Below are positions 20,570 through 29,551 of a stretch of 36,391 bases of DNA, one piece after another. The DNA is from Microbispora triticiradicis (GTDB lineage: Bacteria; Actinomycetota; Actinomycetes; Streptosporangiales; Streptosporangiaceae). The first letter of the stretch is position 1; each line of letters opens with the position of its first letter. The DNA is taken from positions 1 to 36,391 of the forward strand of contig QFZU02000070.1 in assembly GCA_003260025.2 (NCBI GenBank), in the 5' to 3' direction. The translations under genes were made by a program, and so were the position numbers. The notes below the pieces were generated by a model that saw only the letters and a list, made by a program, of their open reading frames with translations, was not told the origin of the DNA and made no database searches.

Positions 20570-22168
20570 TCAGGTGCAGCGCGTGTTCTTCGCCGGCACC
20601 CGCCCCTCCAGCAGGTAGGCGTTGACGCGGTCGTCGATGCAGCCGCTCTGGCCGTACGCGCCGTGGCCCTCGCCGTCCAGGGTCAGCAGCACCCCGGTGC
20701 GCAGCTGACCGGCGAGCCGCGGCGCCCACTGGAACGGCGTGGCCGGGTCGTTGGTCACGCCGACCACCAGGATGGGCCCCGAGCCGCTCGCGTCGACCCG
20801 CCGCGCGCCGTCGTCTCCCGGCACCGGCCACACGCTGCAGGACCCGGCGCTGGCCGCGGTCGGCGCGAAGACCGGCGTCCGCGCCCTGAGCCGCCGGGCC
20901 AGCTTCTCGGCCTCCTCGACCGACGGCCGGTCGGTGGTGTCGGCGCACAGGATCGCGGGCAGCGAGAACTGCAGGGTCGAGTAGCTGCCGTCGGGCCGCC
21001 GCCCGGCGTACTGGTCGGCGAGCGTGAGCAGGCCGCTGTAGTCGCCCTTCCCGCCCTCCTTCAGCGCCTCGGTGAGCAGCGGCCAGGTGAGCCTGCTGTA
21101 GAGGGCCTGCGTGATGCCGGCCCTGGCGATGTTCTGGGTGATCTCGCGGTCGCCCTGCTTCTGCGGCCTGCGGTTCAGGTAGTCGAGCAGCTTCAGCACG
21201 TCGGCCTTCACGGCGGCTGGGTCGGCGCCGAGCGGGCAGCTCGTCCGGGTCTTGGCGCAGTCGGCCACGTAGTCCTCGTAGGCCTTCTGGAAGCCGAGGG
21301 CCTGGGTCTTGGACATGTCGAGCAGGGTGACCGAGGGATCGACGGCCGAGTCGAGCACCATCCTGCCGACCTTGCCGGGGAACTGGGTGGCGTAGACCGC
21401 GCCGAGATGGGTGCCGTAGGAGAACCCGAGGTAGTTGAGGCGGGAGTCGCCGAGCGCCGCCCGCAGCGCCTCCATGTCGCGCGCCGCGTTGACCGTGCCG
21501 ACGTACGGCAGGATCCAGCCCGCTTCGCGTTCGCACCCCTGGGTGAACTCGGCGACGAGGCTCTTCTCCGACCGGGCGTCGCCGCTGGGCTCGTGGGCGA
21601 GGAAGTAATCCATCCTCGGGCCGCTGAGGCACCGGATGCCGCTGCTGCGCTCGACTCCGCGCGGGTCGAAGCTGACGAGGTCGTAGCGGCCGCCCAGGGT
21701 GGAGAACGCGTGCGCCGCCTGCATGAGCGTCGTGACGCCGGAACCGCCGGGGCCGCCGAAGTTGAAGACGAGCGAGCCGAGCCGCCGGCCGGGCTCGGTG
21801 GCGCGCAGCCGGACCAGGGCGATGCCGATCTTCCTGCCGGACGGCGCGGCGTAGTCGAGCGGCACCTGGAGCGTCGCGCACTCGAAGCCGGACGACGACG
21901 CCGTCTCCTCGCACGGCTTCCAGGCCAGGCCCGGCGCGCCCGACACGCTCTGCTCCGGGGTGACCCGCGCGCCCTCGCATCCGGTGGCCGCCATCAGCGC
22001 GGCCAGTCCGGCGGCCACCGCCGCCGTCACCGGCCAGAGCCTCCGCGCGGGCACCCCCCGCGTCGGCACGCCCCACATCGGCACGCGCCGCGCCGATGCC
22101 TTCGGTGCCGACGCCTGCCGCGCCGGCGTCCCGCGTGCCGGCACCATTCGCGACACCGCTCGCGACAC
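20570..22168 (-). CDS. Secreted tripeptidyl aminopeptidase-like hydrolase (S33)
   Basis: A 532-residue alpha/beta-hydrolase of the Streptomyces TAP/SlpD group, expected to remove tripeptides from exported or extracellular peptides. It shows the oxyanion GGPGGSG, nucleophile GFSYGTHLG (Ser250), NDPATP with the likely Asp and the His of GEGHGAYG. The N-terminus is a lipoprotein signal with a hydrophobic stretch (PVTAAVAAGLAALMAATGC) and Cys64 as the lipidation site. The GTG at 22168 has GGGGAGGG 6 nt upstream, which fixes the start and leaves an unusually long Arg-rich region of seven pentapeptide repeats (residues 9-43) before the membrane segment. ATG 22078 would give a normal-length signal but has no ribosome site. 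Confidence 0.88.
   Translation of the reverse strand: MSRAVSRMVPARGTPARQASAPKASARRVPMWGVPTRGVPARRLWPVTAAVAAGLAALMAATGCEGARVTPEQSVSGAPGLAWKPCEETASSSGFECATLQVPLDYAAPSGRKIGIALVRLRATEPGRRLGSLVFNFGGPGGSGVTTLMQAAHAFSTLGGRYDLVSFDPRGVERSSGIRCLSGPRMDYFLAHEPSGDARSEKSLVAEFTQGCEREAGWILPYVGTVNAARDMEALRAALGDSRLNYLGFSYGTHLGAVYATQFPGKVGRMVLDSAVDPSVTLLDMSKTQALGFQKAYEDYVADCAKTRTSCPLGADPAAVKADVLKLLDYLNRRPQKQGDREITQNIARAGITQALYSRLTWPLLTEALKEGGKGDYSGLLTLADQYAGRRPDGSYSTLQFSLPAILCADTTDRPSVEEAEKLARRLRARTPVFAPTAASAGSCSVWPVPGDDGARRVDASGSGPILVVGVTNDPATPFQWAPRLAGQLRTGVLLTLDGEGHGAYGQSGCIDDRVNAYLLEGRVPAKNTRCT
22040..22144 (-). repeat. 15-bp tandem repeat, seven degenerate units
   Basis: 105 bp made of seven 15-bp units encoding VPARG, TPARQ, ASAPK, ASARR, VPMWG, VPTRG and VPARR in the N-terminal region of the peptidase, just before its membrane segment. 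Confidence 0.7.
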
Positions 22169-22504
22169 AGGAAACCCTCCCCTTGGCTGTGGTCGGAGGG
22201 TGGCTCGTTTATATCGCACCCGAGCGGCTCCGTACGGCCGACTCACCGGTACGCGGCCTTACCGCCCACGTGGTCTAAACCATTTCCGCGCTTTCGAACG
22301 CCCGCCGCCTCGGCCTGGCGGCGAATTGGTATGAACCATTGCCACGGTCCCGTAAAAATCAATTGGATTAGACCTCTGCGGCCTCGTCTACCTGGGTAAA
22401 CGGTATGTGAGGCAGAGGGTGACGGTTGAGGATGATTTTCCCCGGTACAGTCCAGTTGCAGGCAGCTTCGAGGGCTTTTGCGGCAGTTCAGAAGGGAGCG
22501 TCGG
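22169..22504. other. 336-bp gap between the peptidase and ppdK genes
   Basis: This divergent gap is AT-richer than the genes beside it and holds no ORF with coding character. It contains the peptidase ribosome site (about 22175-22182), an AT stretch with minus-strand TATAAA (22213-22208) as a weak promoter candidate, a possible ppdK -10 TACAGT (22446-22451), the 7-bp inverted repeat CCTCTGC (22373-22379)/GCAGAGG (22412-22418) and the ppdK ribosome site GAAGGGAG (22491-22498). No regulator gene or known riboswitch motif is seen. Confidence 0.6.
22446..22451 (+). promoter_or_regulatory. Candidate ppdK -10, TACAGT
   Basis: TACAGT lies 53 nt before the ppdK ATG. The closest -35-like sequence, TTGAGG (22426-22431), is only 14 nt away, so the pair is doubtful. 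Confidence 0.3.
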
Positions 22505-25141
22505 ATGCCGAAGTATGTTTACGGATTCACCGAGGGCAACAAGGACCTCAAGGACCTGCTCGGCGGCAAGGGCGCCAATCTGGCGGAAATGACCAACATC
22601 GGCCTGCCCGTGCCTCCCGGCTTCACCATCACCACCGAGGCGTGCCGCCACTACCTGCGGCACGGCGCCATGCCCGGCGGGCTGGAGGAGGAGGTCGGCG
22701 AGTACCTCGCCGCCCTGGAGGCGCGCATGGGCAAGCGTCTCGGCCAGGCGGACGACCCCCTGCTCGTCAGTGTCAGGTCGGGGGCCAGGTTCTCGATGCC
22801 CGGCATGATGGAGACCGTCCTCAACATCGGCCTGAACGACGACTCGGTCCTCGGGCTGGCCAAGCAGTCGGGCAACGACCGCTTCGCCTGGGACTCCTAC
22901 CGTCGGCTGATCCAGATGTTCGGCAGGACGGTGCTGGGCATCGACGGCGAGTCGTTCGAGGACGCGATGGACGACCTCAAGGGCGACCGGGACGACACCG
23001 AACTCGAAACGGCCGACCTGCAACGGCTGGTCGAGACCTTCAAGGGCATCGTCCGCACCCGGGCCGGCCGGGAGTTCCCCGCCGACCCCCGCGAGCAGAT
23101 GGACCTCGCCGTACGGGCGGTCTTCGAATCGTGGAACGCGCCCCGCGCGGTCCTCTACCGCCGTCAGGAGCGCATCCCCGCCGGCCTCGGCACCGCCGTC
23201 AACGTCGTCGCCATGGTGTTCGGCAACATGGGCCCCGACTCGGGCACCGGGGTCGCCTTCACCCGCGACCCGGGTTCGGGGCGCCGGGGGGTCTACGGCG
23301 ACTACCTGCGCGACGCCCAGGGCGAGGACGTCGTCGCCGGCATCCGCAACACCGTTCCCCTGCAGGAACTGGAGACGATCAACCCGGAGGCGTACCACGA
23401 GCTTCTCGGCATCATGGCGACGCTGGAGCGGCACTACCGCGACCTGTGCGACATCGAGTTCACGATCGAGCGCGGCAGGCTCTGGATGCTGCAGACGCGG
23501 GTCGGCAAGCGCACGGCCGAGGCCGCCTTCCGCATCGCCACCCAGCTCGTCGACGAGGGCCTGATCGACATGGACGAGGCGGTCACCCGGGTCACCGGAG
23601 ACCAGCTCGCCCACCTCATGTTCCCCCGGTTCGCCGCCACGGGCGGCGGTCACCGGCTGACCACCGGCATGAACGCCTCGCCAGGGGCCGCCGCGGGCCG
23701 GGCCGTCTTCAGCTCCGAGCAGGCCGTCGAGGTGGCCGGGCGGGGCGAGGCGGTCATCCTCGTGCGACGCGAGACCAACCCCGACGACCTGGCCGGGATG
23801 ATCGCGGCGCACGGCGTGCTCACCTCCCGGGGCGGCAAGACCTCGCACGCCGCCGTGGTCGCCCGCGGCATGGGCAAGACCTGCGTGTGCGGGGCAGAGG
23901 AGCTGGAGGTCGACCCGCACGCCCGCCGTTTCACCGCGCCCGGCGGGGTCGTCGTGAACGAGGGCGACCTCATCTCGATCGACGGCAGCACCGGCGCCGT
24001 CTACCTCGGGGAGGTGCCGGTGACCGCCTCGCCGGTGGCCCGCTACTTCGAGGGCGGGCCGGTCGAGGACGAACTGGTCCGGGCCGTCGACCGCGTCATG
24101 ACCCACGCCGACGCCGTACGCCGGCTGGAGGCGCGGGCCAACGCCGACACCCCCGAGGACGCCGCCCGCGCCCGCCGCTTCGGCGCGCTCGGCGTCGGAC
24201 TCTGCCGTACGGAGCACATGTTCCTCGGGGAGCGGCGGCGGCTCGTGGAGGACCTGATCCTGGCGCTGGGCGGCAAGGAGCGGCAGGTCGCGCTGGACGC
24301 GCTCGAACCGCTCCAGACGGCCGACTTCGCCGGCATCTTCGGGGCCATGCGCGGCCTTCCTGTGACGATCCGGCTGATCGACCCGCCGCTGCACGAGTTC
24401 CTGCCCGACCTCACCGACCTCGCCGTCCGGGTCGCCGTGGCGGGCGAGCGGGCCGGCGACCGCGACCGCAGGCTGCTGGTGGCGGTCCGGCGCCTGCACG
24501 AGCAGAACCCGATGCTCGGCCTGCGCGGCGTCCGGCTGGGCCTCGCGATCCCCGGACTGTTCGCCATGCAGGTGCGGGCCATCGCCGCCGCGGCCAGGCA
24601 GGTCGAGGGCGCGCGGGCGGAGATCATGATCCCGCTGGTCGGCGCCGTGCAGGAGCTGGAGATCGTCCGGGAGGAGGCGACGGGAATCCTCGCGGAGGCG
24701 GGCGTGGAGGCGGCGATCGGCACGATGATCGAGGTGCCCCGGGCGGCGCTGACAGCCGGGCAGATCGCCGGGGCCGCCGACTTCTTCTCGTTCGGCACCA
24801 ACGACCTCACCCAGATGACCTGGGGGTTCTCCCGTGACGACGTGGAGAGCGCCTTCTTCGGCAGATATCTCGACCTCGGGGTCTTCGGCGTCTCGCCGTT
24901 CGAGTCGATCGACCGGGACGGCGTCGGCCGGCTGATGCGTATCGCGGCCGAGGAGGGCAGGCGGGCCCGGCCCGGCCTGAAGCTCGGCATCTGCGGAGAG
25001 CACGGCGGCGACCCCGACTCGGTCCACTTCTGCCACGAGATCGGGCTCGACTACGTCTCCTGCTCGCCGTTCCGCGTCCCGGTGGCCCGGCTGGAGGCGG
25101 GCCGCGCCGCGCTGGCCCGCACGGGTTCCGACAGCCGGTGA
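22505..25141 (+). CDS. ppdK: Pyruvate, phosphate dikinase
   Basis: An 878-residue PPDK that interconverts pyruvate, ATP and phosphate with PEP, AMP and diphosphate in the cytosol. Domains in order are the N-terminal ATP-grasp (FTEGNKDLKDLLGGKGANLAEM; SVRSGARFSMPGMMET), the central phosphohistidine domain (SRGGKTSHAAVVARGMGKT, catalytic His in TSHAA) and the C-terminal PEP-binding barrel (LCRTEHMFLGE; GTMIEVPRAAL; FFSFGTNDLTQMTWGFSRDD; GICGEHGGDP). Length matches the family. ATG 22505 has GAAGGGAG 6 nt upstream. It is a monocistron; the location near glyS/zur resembles Streptomyces as I recall. No regulatory protein gene (PPDK kinase/phosphatase) is nearby. Confidence 0.97.
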   Translation: MPKYVYGFTEGNKDLKDLLGGKGANLAEMTNIGLPVPPGFTITTEACRHYLRHGAMPGGLEEEVGEYLAALEARMGKRLGQADDPLLVSVRSGARFSMPGMMETVLNIGLNDDSVLGLAKQSGNDRFAWDSYRRLIQMFGRTVLGIDGESFEDAMDDLKGDRDDTELETADLQRLVETFKGIVRTRAGREFPADPREQMDLAVRAVFESWNAPRAVLYRRQERIPAGLGTAVNVVAMVFGNMGPDSGTGVAFTRDPGSGRRGVYGDYLRDAQGEDVVAGIRNTVPLQELETINPEAYHELLGIMATLERHYRDLCDIEFTIERGRLWMLQTRVGKRTAEAAFRIATQLVDEGLIDMDEAVTRVTGDQLAHLMFPRFAATGGGHRLTTGMNASPGAAAGRAVFSSEQAVEVAGRGEAVILVRRETNPDDLAGMIAAHGVLTSRGGKTSHAAVVARGMGKTCVCGAEELEVDPHARRFTAPGGVVVNEGDLISIDGSTGAVYLGEVPVTASPVARYFEGGPVEDELVRAVDRVMTHADAVRRLEARANADTPEDAARARRFGALGVGLCRTEHMFLGERRRLVEDLILALGGKERQVALDALEPLQTADFAGIFGAMRGLPVTIRLIDPPLHEFLPDLTDLAVRVAVAGERAGDRDRRLLVAVRRLHEQNPMLGLRGVRLGLAIPGLFAMQVRAIAAAARQVEGARAEIMIPLVGAVQELEIVREEATGILAEAGVEAAIGTMIEVPRAALTAGQIAGAADFFSFGTNDLTQMTWGFSRDDVESAFFGRYLDLGVFGVSPFESIDRDGVGRLMRIAAEEGRRARPGLKLGICGEHGGDPDSVHFCHEIGLDYVSCSPFRVPVARLEAGRAALARTGSDSR

Positions 25142-25148
25142 GTTGAAA

Positions 25149-25188
25149 TTCCACAGAACATCCGGACTGGTTGTGGAACATCCAGTTC
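25149..25188 (+). other. Interleaved hairpins (possible pseudoknot) after ppdK
   Basis: TTCCACA (25149-25155) pairs with TGTGGAA (25172-25178), and GGACTGG (25164-25170) with CCAGTTC (25182-25188, one wobble). The second 5' arm lies in the loop of the first stem and its 3' arm outside, the topology of an H-type pseudoknot. GAACATCC also occurs twice (25156-25163, 25176-25183). Confidence 0.4.
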
Positions 25189-25234
25189 ATGATGCGGGTG
25201 ATTCACCGGGCCGCGCGACACGGTCCGGTGAACG

Positions 25235-25263
25235 TTGATCCCGGCGGCCTGACTGATCACTCT
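25235..25263 (+). promoter_or_regulatory. Candidate promoter of the carboxypeptidase gene
   Basis: TTGATC (25235-25240), a 17-nt spacer and CACTCT (25258-25263), giving a start near 25270 and a 22-nt leader with the ribosome site GGGAGGG. The -10 lacks the first T. Confidence 0.35.
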
Positions 25264-25291
25264 ACGTACCTACCGCAAGGGAGGGCGTGGA

Positions 25292-27187
25292 GTGAGAAGA
25301 CGTCTGTACCCGCCGGCGCTGGGGATCGCGGCCGTGCTGCTCGGTGTGGTCCCCGCCGTGCTCGGCGCCGCCGCTCCGCCGGACGCCTCGGCGGCCGGAC
25401 CGGCCGGATCGGCGAGGGTCGCCCCGGCGGTGCGGGCCGTCGATCCGGCGCCGTCGAGGCAGTACCAGGTGGACGGCCCCGCCGACGTCGCCCAGCGCAG
25501 CGCCGTCGCCCGTACGGGCGCCGCCATCGACGAGGTCCACGGCCGGAGCCTGGTCGTCACCGCGACGCCCCGCGAGGTCGCGGCCATCCGGGCGCTCGGG
25601 TTCAAGGTCACCGAGCTCGCCCCGCCCGCCGACGAGAGCGGGCCGCAGACCTTCGACTTCCCCTCGGGCGACTCCGGCTACCACAACTACGCCGAGCTCA
25701 GCACGCTGGTGGACCAGGTCGTCGCCGCCCATCCCGCGATCGCCCGCAGGTTCAGTTACGGCCGGTCGTACGAGGGCCGCGACATGATCGGCGTCAAGAT
25801 CAGCGACAACGTGGCCACCGACGAGAGCGAGCCGGAGGTGCTGTTCACCGCGCACCAGCACGCGCGCGAGCATCTCACCGTCGAGATGGCGATCTACCTG
25901 CTGCGCCTGTTCACCGACGGGTACGGCAGCGACGCCCAGATCACCGACCTGGTGAACACCCGGGAGATCTGGATCCTGCCCGACCTCAACCCCGACGGCG
26001 GGGAGTACGACATCGCCACCGGCTCCTACCGGTCGTGGCGCAAGAACCGCCAGCCCAACTCCGGCACCTCGAGCGTCGGCACCGACCTCAACCGCAACTG
26101 GGCCTACCGGTGGGGCTGCTGCGGCGGGTCCTCCGGCACCGCGTCCAGCGAGACCTACCGCGGCGCGGCGGCCGAGTCCGCGCCGGAGGTCAAGGCGGCC
26201 GCCGACTTCGTGCGCGGCAGGGTGGTCGGCGGCGTCCAGCAGATCAAGGCGGCCATCGACTGGCACACCTACAGCGAACTCGTCCTGTGGCCGTACGGGT
26301 ACACGACGGCCGACACCGGCCCCGGCATGACGCAGGACGACCGGGACGCGCACGCCGCGCTCGGCCGCAGCATGGCGGCCACCAACGGCTACACCCCCGA
26401 GCAGGCCAGCGACCTCTACATCACCGACGGCTCCATCGACGACTGGATGTGGGGCACCTACAAGATCTTCACGTACACCTTCGAGATGTATCCCACCGGG
26501 AGCAGCCCCGGCTTCTACCCGCCCGACGAGGTCATCGACAGGGAGACCTCGCGCAACCGGGCCGCGGCGCTGCTGCTCACGCAGAACGCCGACTGCGTCT
26601 ACCGGGTCATCGGCAAGGAGTCCACGTACTGCGGCACCGGGACCCCGTCCACGACCGTCTACTCCGACGACTTCGAGACCGCGACCGGCTGGACGGTGAA
26701 CGCGGCGGGCACCGACACGGCGGCCTCCGGCGCCTGGGAGCGGGGCCGCCCCGCCGCGACGTCGTCGAGCGGGGCCAAGCAGCTCGGCACGCCGGTCAGC
26801 GGCAGCTACGACCTGGTCACCGGCGCGGCGGCGGGCGCGAGCGCCGGGGACTACGACATCGACGGGGGAGCGACGACGATCAGGTCGCCCGCGATCACGC
26901 TGCCGTCGTCGGGGACGCTCACGCTGTCGTTCTCCTGGTATCTCGCCCACGGGTCGAACGCCTCGCCGGACGACTACTTCCGGGTGAGGGTGATCGGCGG
27001 TACGACGAGCACGGTCTTCGAGCAGCTGGGCGCGGCCGCGAACCGGAACGGCTCGTGGAGCGTCGCCACCGCGTCGCTGACCGCCTTCGCCGGCCAGACC
27101 GTACGGATCCAGATCGAGGCGGCCGACCTGTCGGCGGCCAGCCTGGTGGAGGCCGCCGTCGACGACGTGAAGATCACCAAGAGTTAG
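25292..27187 (+). CDS. Secreted zinc carboxypeptidase (M14)
   Basis: A 631-residue metallocarboxypeptidase. A Sec signal (residues 1-35, [17 protein letters not shown], probable cleavage near ASA) precedes a propeptide and the catalytic domain (about 118-425) with zinc ligands His190 and Glu193 (HAREH) and His325 (DWHTYSEL), the substrate residue region DLNRNW, and catalytic Glu398 (TFEMYP). The last 190 or so residues form a beta-rich C-terminal domain ([20 protein letters not shown]), likely for binding a wall or substrate. It trims C-terminal residues from peptides outside the cell. GTG 25292 has GGGAGGG 6 nt upstream. The gene ends against a converging regulator, with a shared hairpin. 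Confidence 0.92.
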   Translation: MRRRLYPPALGIAAVLLGVVPAVLGAAAPPDASAAGPAGSARVAPAVRAVDPAPSRQYQVDGPADVAQRSAVARTGAAIDEVHGRSLVVTATPREVAAIRALGFKVTELAPPADESGPQTFDFPSGDSGYHNYAELSTLVDQVVAAHPAIARRFSYGRSYEGRDMIGVKISDNVATDESEPEVLFTAHQHAREHLTVEMAIYLLRLFTDGYGSDAQITDLVNTREIWILPDLNPDGGEYDIATGSYRSWRKNRQPNSGTSSVGTDLNRNWAYRWGCCGGSSGTASSETYRGAAAESAPEVKAAADFVRGRVVGGVQQIKAAIDWHTYSELVLWPYGYTTADTGPGMTQDDRDAHAALGRSMAATNGYTPEQASDLYITDGSIDDWMWGTYKIFTYTFEMYPTGSSPGFYPPDEVIDRETSRNRAAALLLTQNADCVYRVIGKESTYCGTGTPSTTVYSDDFETATGWTVNAAGTDTAASGAWERGRPAATSSSGAKQLGTPVSGSYDLVTGAAAGASAGDYDIDGGATTIRSPAITLPSSGTLTLSFSWYLAHGSNASPDDYFRVRVIGGTTSTVFEQLGAAANRNGSWSVATASLTAFAGQTVRIQIEAADLSAASLVEAAVDDVKITKS

Positions 27188-27239
27188 TGCCGCACCCGAC
27201 AAGATTTGCCCGGGGCAAAGATTGGAGGGAGGGGCACTA
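27185..27239. terminator. Nested inverted repeats spanning both stop codons
   Basis: Outer arms TAGTGCC (27185-27191) and GGCACTA (27233-27239) each contain the TAG stop of one of the two convergent genes. An inner hairpin TTTGCCC (27205-27211)/GGGCAAA (27213-27219) lies between. It is positioned as a bidirectional terminator. Confidence 0.6.
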
Positions 27240-28034
27240 GCGCCATTCCCAGCGGACGCCGCGGACGCCCGGCCGGGCGGCGGTGTCCACGACGTGGGCG
27301 GTCCCGAACGCGTCGACGCGCAGCTCACCGGCGTCCCCGGGCGGCGCCGACGCGTCCGGGGACCAGGTGTGGAAGCACCGCACCGGCAGCCGCCCGCCCG
27401 CGAACCGCACCTGCGTCAGGAACTGCTCGACCGGGTCCCGCAGGTGCAGGTCGTAGTGGTCGGCCGTCGCGGGGAACGCGGTGACGTACTCGACGACGCG
27501 GGTCTCGCCGGTGGTCAGGGGATGCGGGAAGATCAGCTCCGTCAGCGTGCCGGGGCCCGCGTCGTCGCTGCGGCCGGGGCGGCAGGACTCGGCCCGCAGC
27601 AGCCGGGCGCCGGGGGGATGGGCGACCACGTACCGGTCCACACCCGGCGCCGCGGCCCGCAGCACGACCCGGGCGCTGGCCCGGTTCCGGCGCCGGTCGG
27701 CGCCCACGACGACCTGTTCGTGGTGGCTGAGCACGGCGACCGTCTCCGGCCGCCGGCCCCGGGGACGGGGCGGCCCGAGCAGGCCGATCAGCGCGTACTC
27801 GGGCAGCGACAGGATCGTCTCCAGCTCCCGGACGGCCGCCAGGGAGGCGGCGCGCTCCGGCCGGGACCGGCCGCGCTGCCAGTAGCTGAGGCTGGACAGG
27901 CTGATGGCGACGCCGCGCTCGCGCAGCCGTGAGTGCAGGCGGTCGAGGCTCAGCCCCCGGGCGCGGATCGCCGTCCGCAGGGCCCGCTCGAAGGGTCCCG
28001 ATCTGAGGACCTCCGCGAGCTCGTTGTCCACCAC
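27237..28034 (-). CDS. XRE-family regulator with unrecognised C-terminal domain
   Basis: A 265-residue protein. The N-terminal helix-turn-helix (ALRTAIRARGLSLDRLHSRLRERG, SLSSLSYWQRGRSRPE) is clear. The rest (about residues 95-265) is beta-rich with no domain I recognise (TGETRVVEYVTAF, VEQFLTQVRFAGG, VRCFHTWSPDA), suggesting a sensor or partner-binding part. GTG start with AGGAGGAG 5 nt upstream, and a good promoter at 28091-28062. The gene is divergent from dgt and convergent with the carboxypeptidase; no obvious target. It may control its own promoter. Confidence 0.75.
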   Translation of the reverse strand: MVDNELAEVLRSGPFERALRTAIRARGLSLDRLHSRLRERGVAISLSSLSYWQRGRSRPERAASLAAVRELETILSLPEYALIGLLGPPRPRGRRPETVAVLSHHEQVVVGADRRRNRASARVVLRAAAPGVDRYVVAHPPGARLLRAESCRPGRSDDAGPGTLTELIFPHPLTTGETRVVEYVTAFPATADHYDLHLRDPVEQFLTQVRFAGGRLPVRCFHTWSPDASAPPGDAGELRVDAFGTAHVVDTAARPGVRGVRWEWR

Positions 28035-28061
28035 CTGGGCTCCTCCTCGGCAGCGAAGCCG

Positions 28062-28091
28062 AGTATCACCCGGCGTCGCGAATCACGGCAA
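28062..28091 (-). promoter_or_regulatory. Promoter of the XRE regulator gene
   Basis: On the minus strand, TTGCCG (28091-28086), an 18-nt spacer and GATACT (28067-28062). Each box matches the consensus at four of six positions. Start is expected near 28055, 21 nt before the GTG. Confidence 0.5.
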
Positions 28092-28147
28092 GAGCGGCAA
28101 TCTTCCTTCGTACTACCGGATCTGTCGTGAAACCCGACCTTCGGGGG

Positions 28148-28153
28148 TACGCT
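28148..28153 (+). promoter_or_regulatory. Candidate dgt -10, TACGCT
   Basis: TACGCT lies about 85 nt before the dgt ATG. A small inverted repeat CCCGA-CCT-TCGGG (28133-28145) overlaps its upstream side. No clear -35. Confidence 0.35.
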
Positions 28154-28238
28154 CCATTCCCCGCCGGATGGGGGCCGGACGCGGCCGGGACACGGCCGGG
28201 GCACGGCGGTCAGGCGAGGGCGACAGGAAGGAGGACGC

Positions 28239-29537
28239 ATGGCCCGCTACGACGAGCACGACCAGGCACGATGGGTGCCGGAGCCGCCCGGGAACCCCGA
28301 GCGGAGCCCGTTCGAGCGCGACCGGGCACGCGTGCTCCACAGTGCCTCGCTGCGCAGGCTCGCCGCCAAGACACAGGTGGTGGCCCCCGCCGACTACAGC
28401 GGCCTGCACAGTCCCCGTACGCGGCTGACCCACTCGCTGGAGTGTGCGCAGATCGGCCGGGAGATGGGCAGGGTCCTCGGCTGCGACCCCGACCTGGTGG
28501 AGACCGCCTGCCTCGCCCACGACCTCGGGCATCCCCCCTTCGGCCACAACGGGGAGGCCGCGCTCGACGAGCTGGCAACGCCGTGCGGGGGGTTCCAGGG
28601 CAACGCCCAGAACCTGCGGCTGCTGACGCGGCTGGAGGCCAAGGTCATCACCGAGGACGGCCGCAGCGCCGGGCTCAACCTCACCCGCGCCGCGCTCGAC
28701 TCGGTCTGCAAGTATCCCTGGGCCGGGTCCGCCTGCCGCGTCCCCGGCGTCCCGCTCGCCGGCGAGGGCGGGCCGTACTGCGTCTACCCCGACGACCTCG
28801 CGGTCTTCCGGTGGGTGCGGGAGGGGGCGCCCGACTACGCGATCCGCTTCGAGGCGCAGGTCATGGACTGGGCCGACGACGTGGCCTACTCGGTGCACGA
28901 CCTGGAGGACGCGCTGGCCTGCGGCCACGTCACGACGGCGGAGCTGCGTGACCCGGAGGAGCGGCTGGAGGTGTGCCGACTGACCCGGGAGTGGTACGCC
29001 CCCGACGCCGACGCGGACGAACTGGCCGAGACATTCGCGCGGCTGCTCGCCGAGCCGCTGTGGCCGGCCGACTTCGACGCCGGGCTCGCCGACCTCGCCG
29101 CGCTCAAACGGCTCACCAGCACGCTCATCGGCCGTCTGTGCCGCTCGGCCCAGGAGGCCACCCGCGAGGCGTACGGCTGCCGTCCCGGACCCGGGGGGAG
29201 AGGGGCGTGCCTGCGCTACGACGCGAACCTGGAGGTGCCGAGGACAGCCCGGCTGGAGTGCGCGCTGCTCAAGGGCGTGACGGCCCGCTACGTGATGTCG
29301 CGGGAGTCGCACCACGCCGTGCAGGCCCGGCAGCGCGAGCTGATCGCCGAGCTGGGCGACCTCGTCATGCGGGGCGCCCCCGCGACGCTGGAGCCGGCCC
29401 TGCGCCCGCAGTTCGAGCAGGCGGCCGACGACGCGGGGCGGCTGCGCGCGGTGGTCGACCAGATCGCCTCGCTCACCGACGCGTCGGCGATGGGCTGGCA
29501 CCGCCGCCTGTCGGCCTCCCGCCGTCTCGTCGGCTGA
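28239..29537 (+). CDS. dgt: Deoxyguanosinetriphosphate triphosphohydrolase-like protein
   Basis: A 432-residue HD-domain dNTP triphosphohydrolase that splits dNTPs to nucleoside and triphosphate. HD metal residues are His65 (RTRLTHSLE), His94-Asp95 (CLAHDLGHPPFGHNGE) and the later Asp in MDWADDVAYSVHD. The dimer/tetramer helices follow. ATG 28239 has GGAAGGAGG 5 nt upstream. In other actinomycetes dgt lies right before dnaG; here a LysR, an SDR and an M23-like gene sit between (2.8 kb). The 3' end converges on the LysR gene 14 bp away. Confidence 0.94.
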   Translation: MARYDEHDQARWVPEPPGNPERSPFERDRARVLHSASLRRLAAKTQVVAPADYSGLHSPRTRLTHSLECAQIGREMGRVLGCDPDLVETACLAHDLGHPPFGHNGEAALDELATPCGGFQGNAQNLRLLTRLEAKVITEDGRSAGLNLTRAALDSVCKYPWAGSACRVPGVPLAGEGGPYCVYPDDLAVFRWVREGAPDYAIRFEAQVMDWADDVAYSVHDLEDALACGHVTTAELRDPEERLEVCRLTREWYAPDADADELAETFARLLAEPLWPADFDAGLADLAALKRLTSTLIGRLCRSAQEATREAYGCRPGPGGRGACLRYDANLEVPRTARLECALLKGVTARYVMSRESHHAVQARQRELIAELGDLVMRGAPATLEPALRPQFEQAADDAGRLRAVVDQIASLTDASAMGWHRRLSASRRLVG

Positions 29538-29551
29538 CCCCGGCTCACCGG

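Noticed and set aside
18801-22076. Very long minus-strand open frame (1091 codons) across glyS and the peptidase gene
   Set aside because: It runs antisense through glyS and out of frame through the peptidase, has Arg/Ala/Gly-rich composition and no domain. It is a GC-driven shadow frame.
22388-25036. Minus-strand open frame of 882 codons opposite ppdK
   Set aside because: It mirrors ppdK exactly and has no recognisable domain or start signal.
25262-27328. Minus-strand open frame opposite the carboxypeptidase
   Set aside because: Antisense shadow; the plus strand has a full signal peptide and zinc site.
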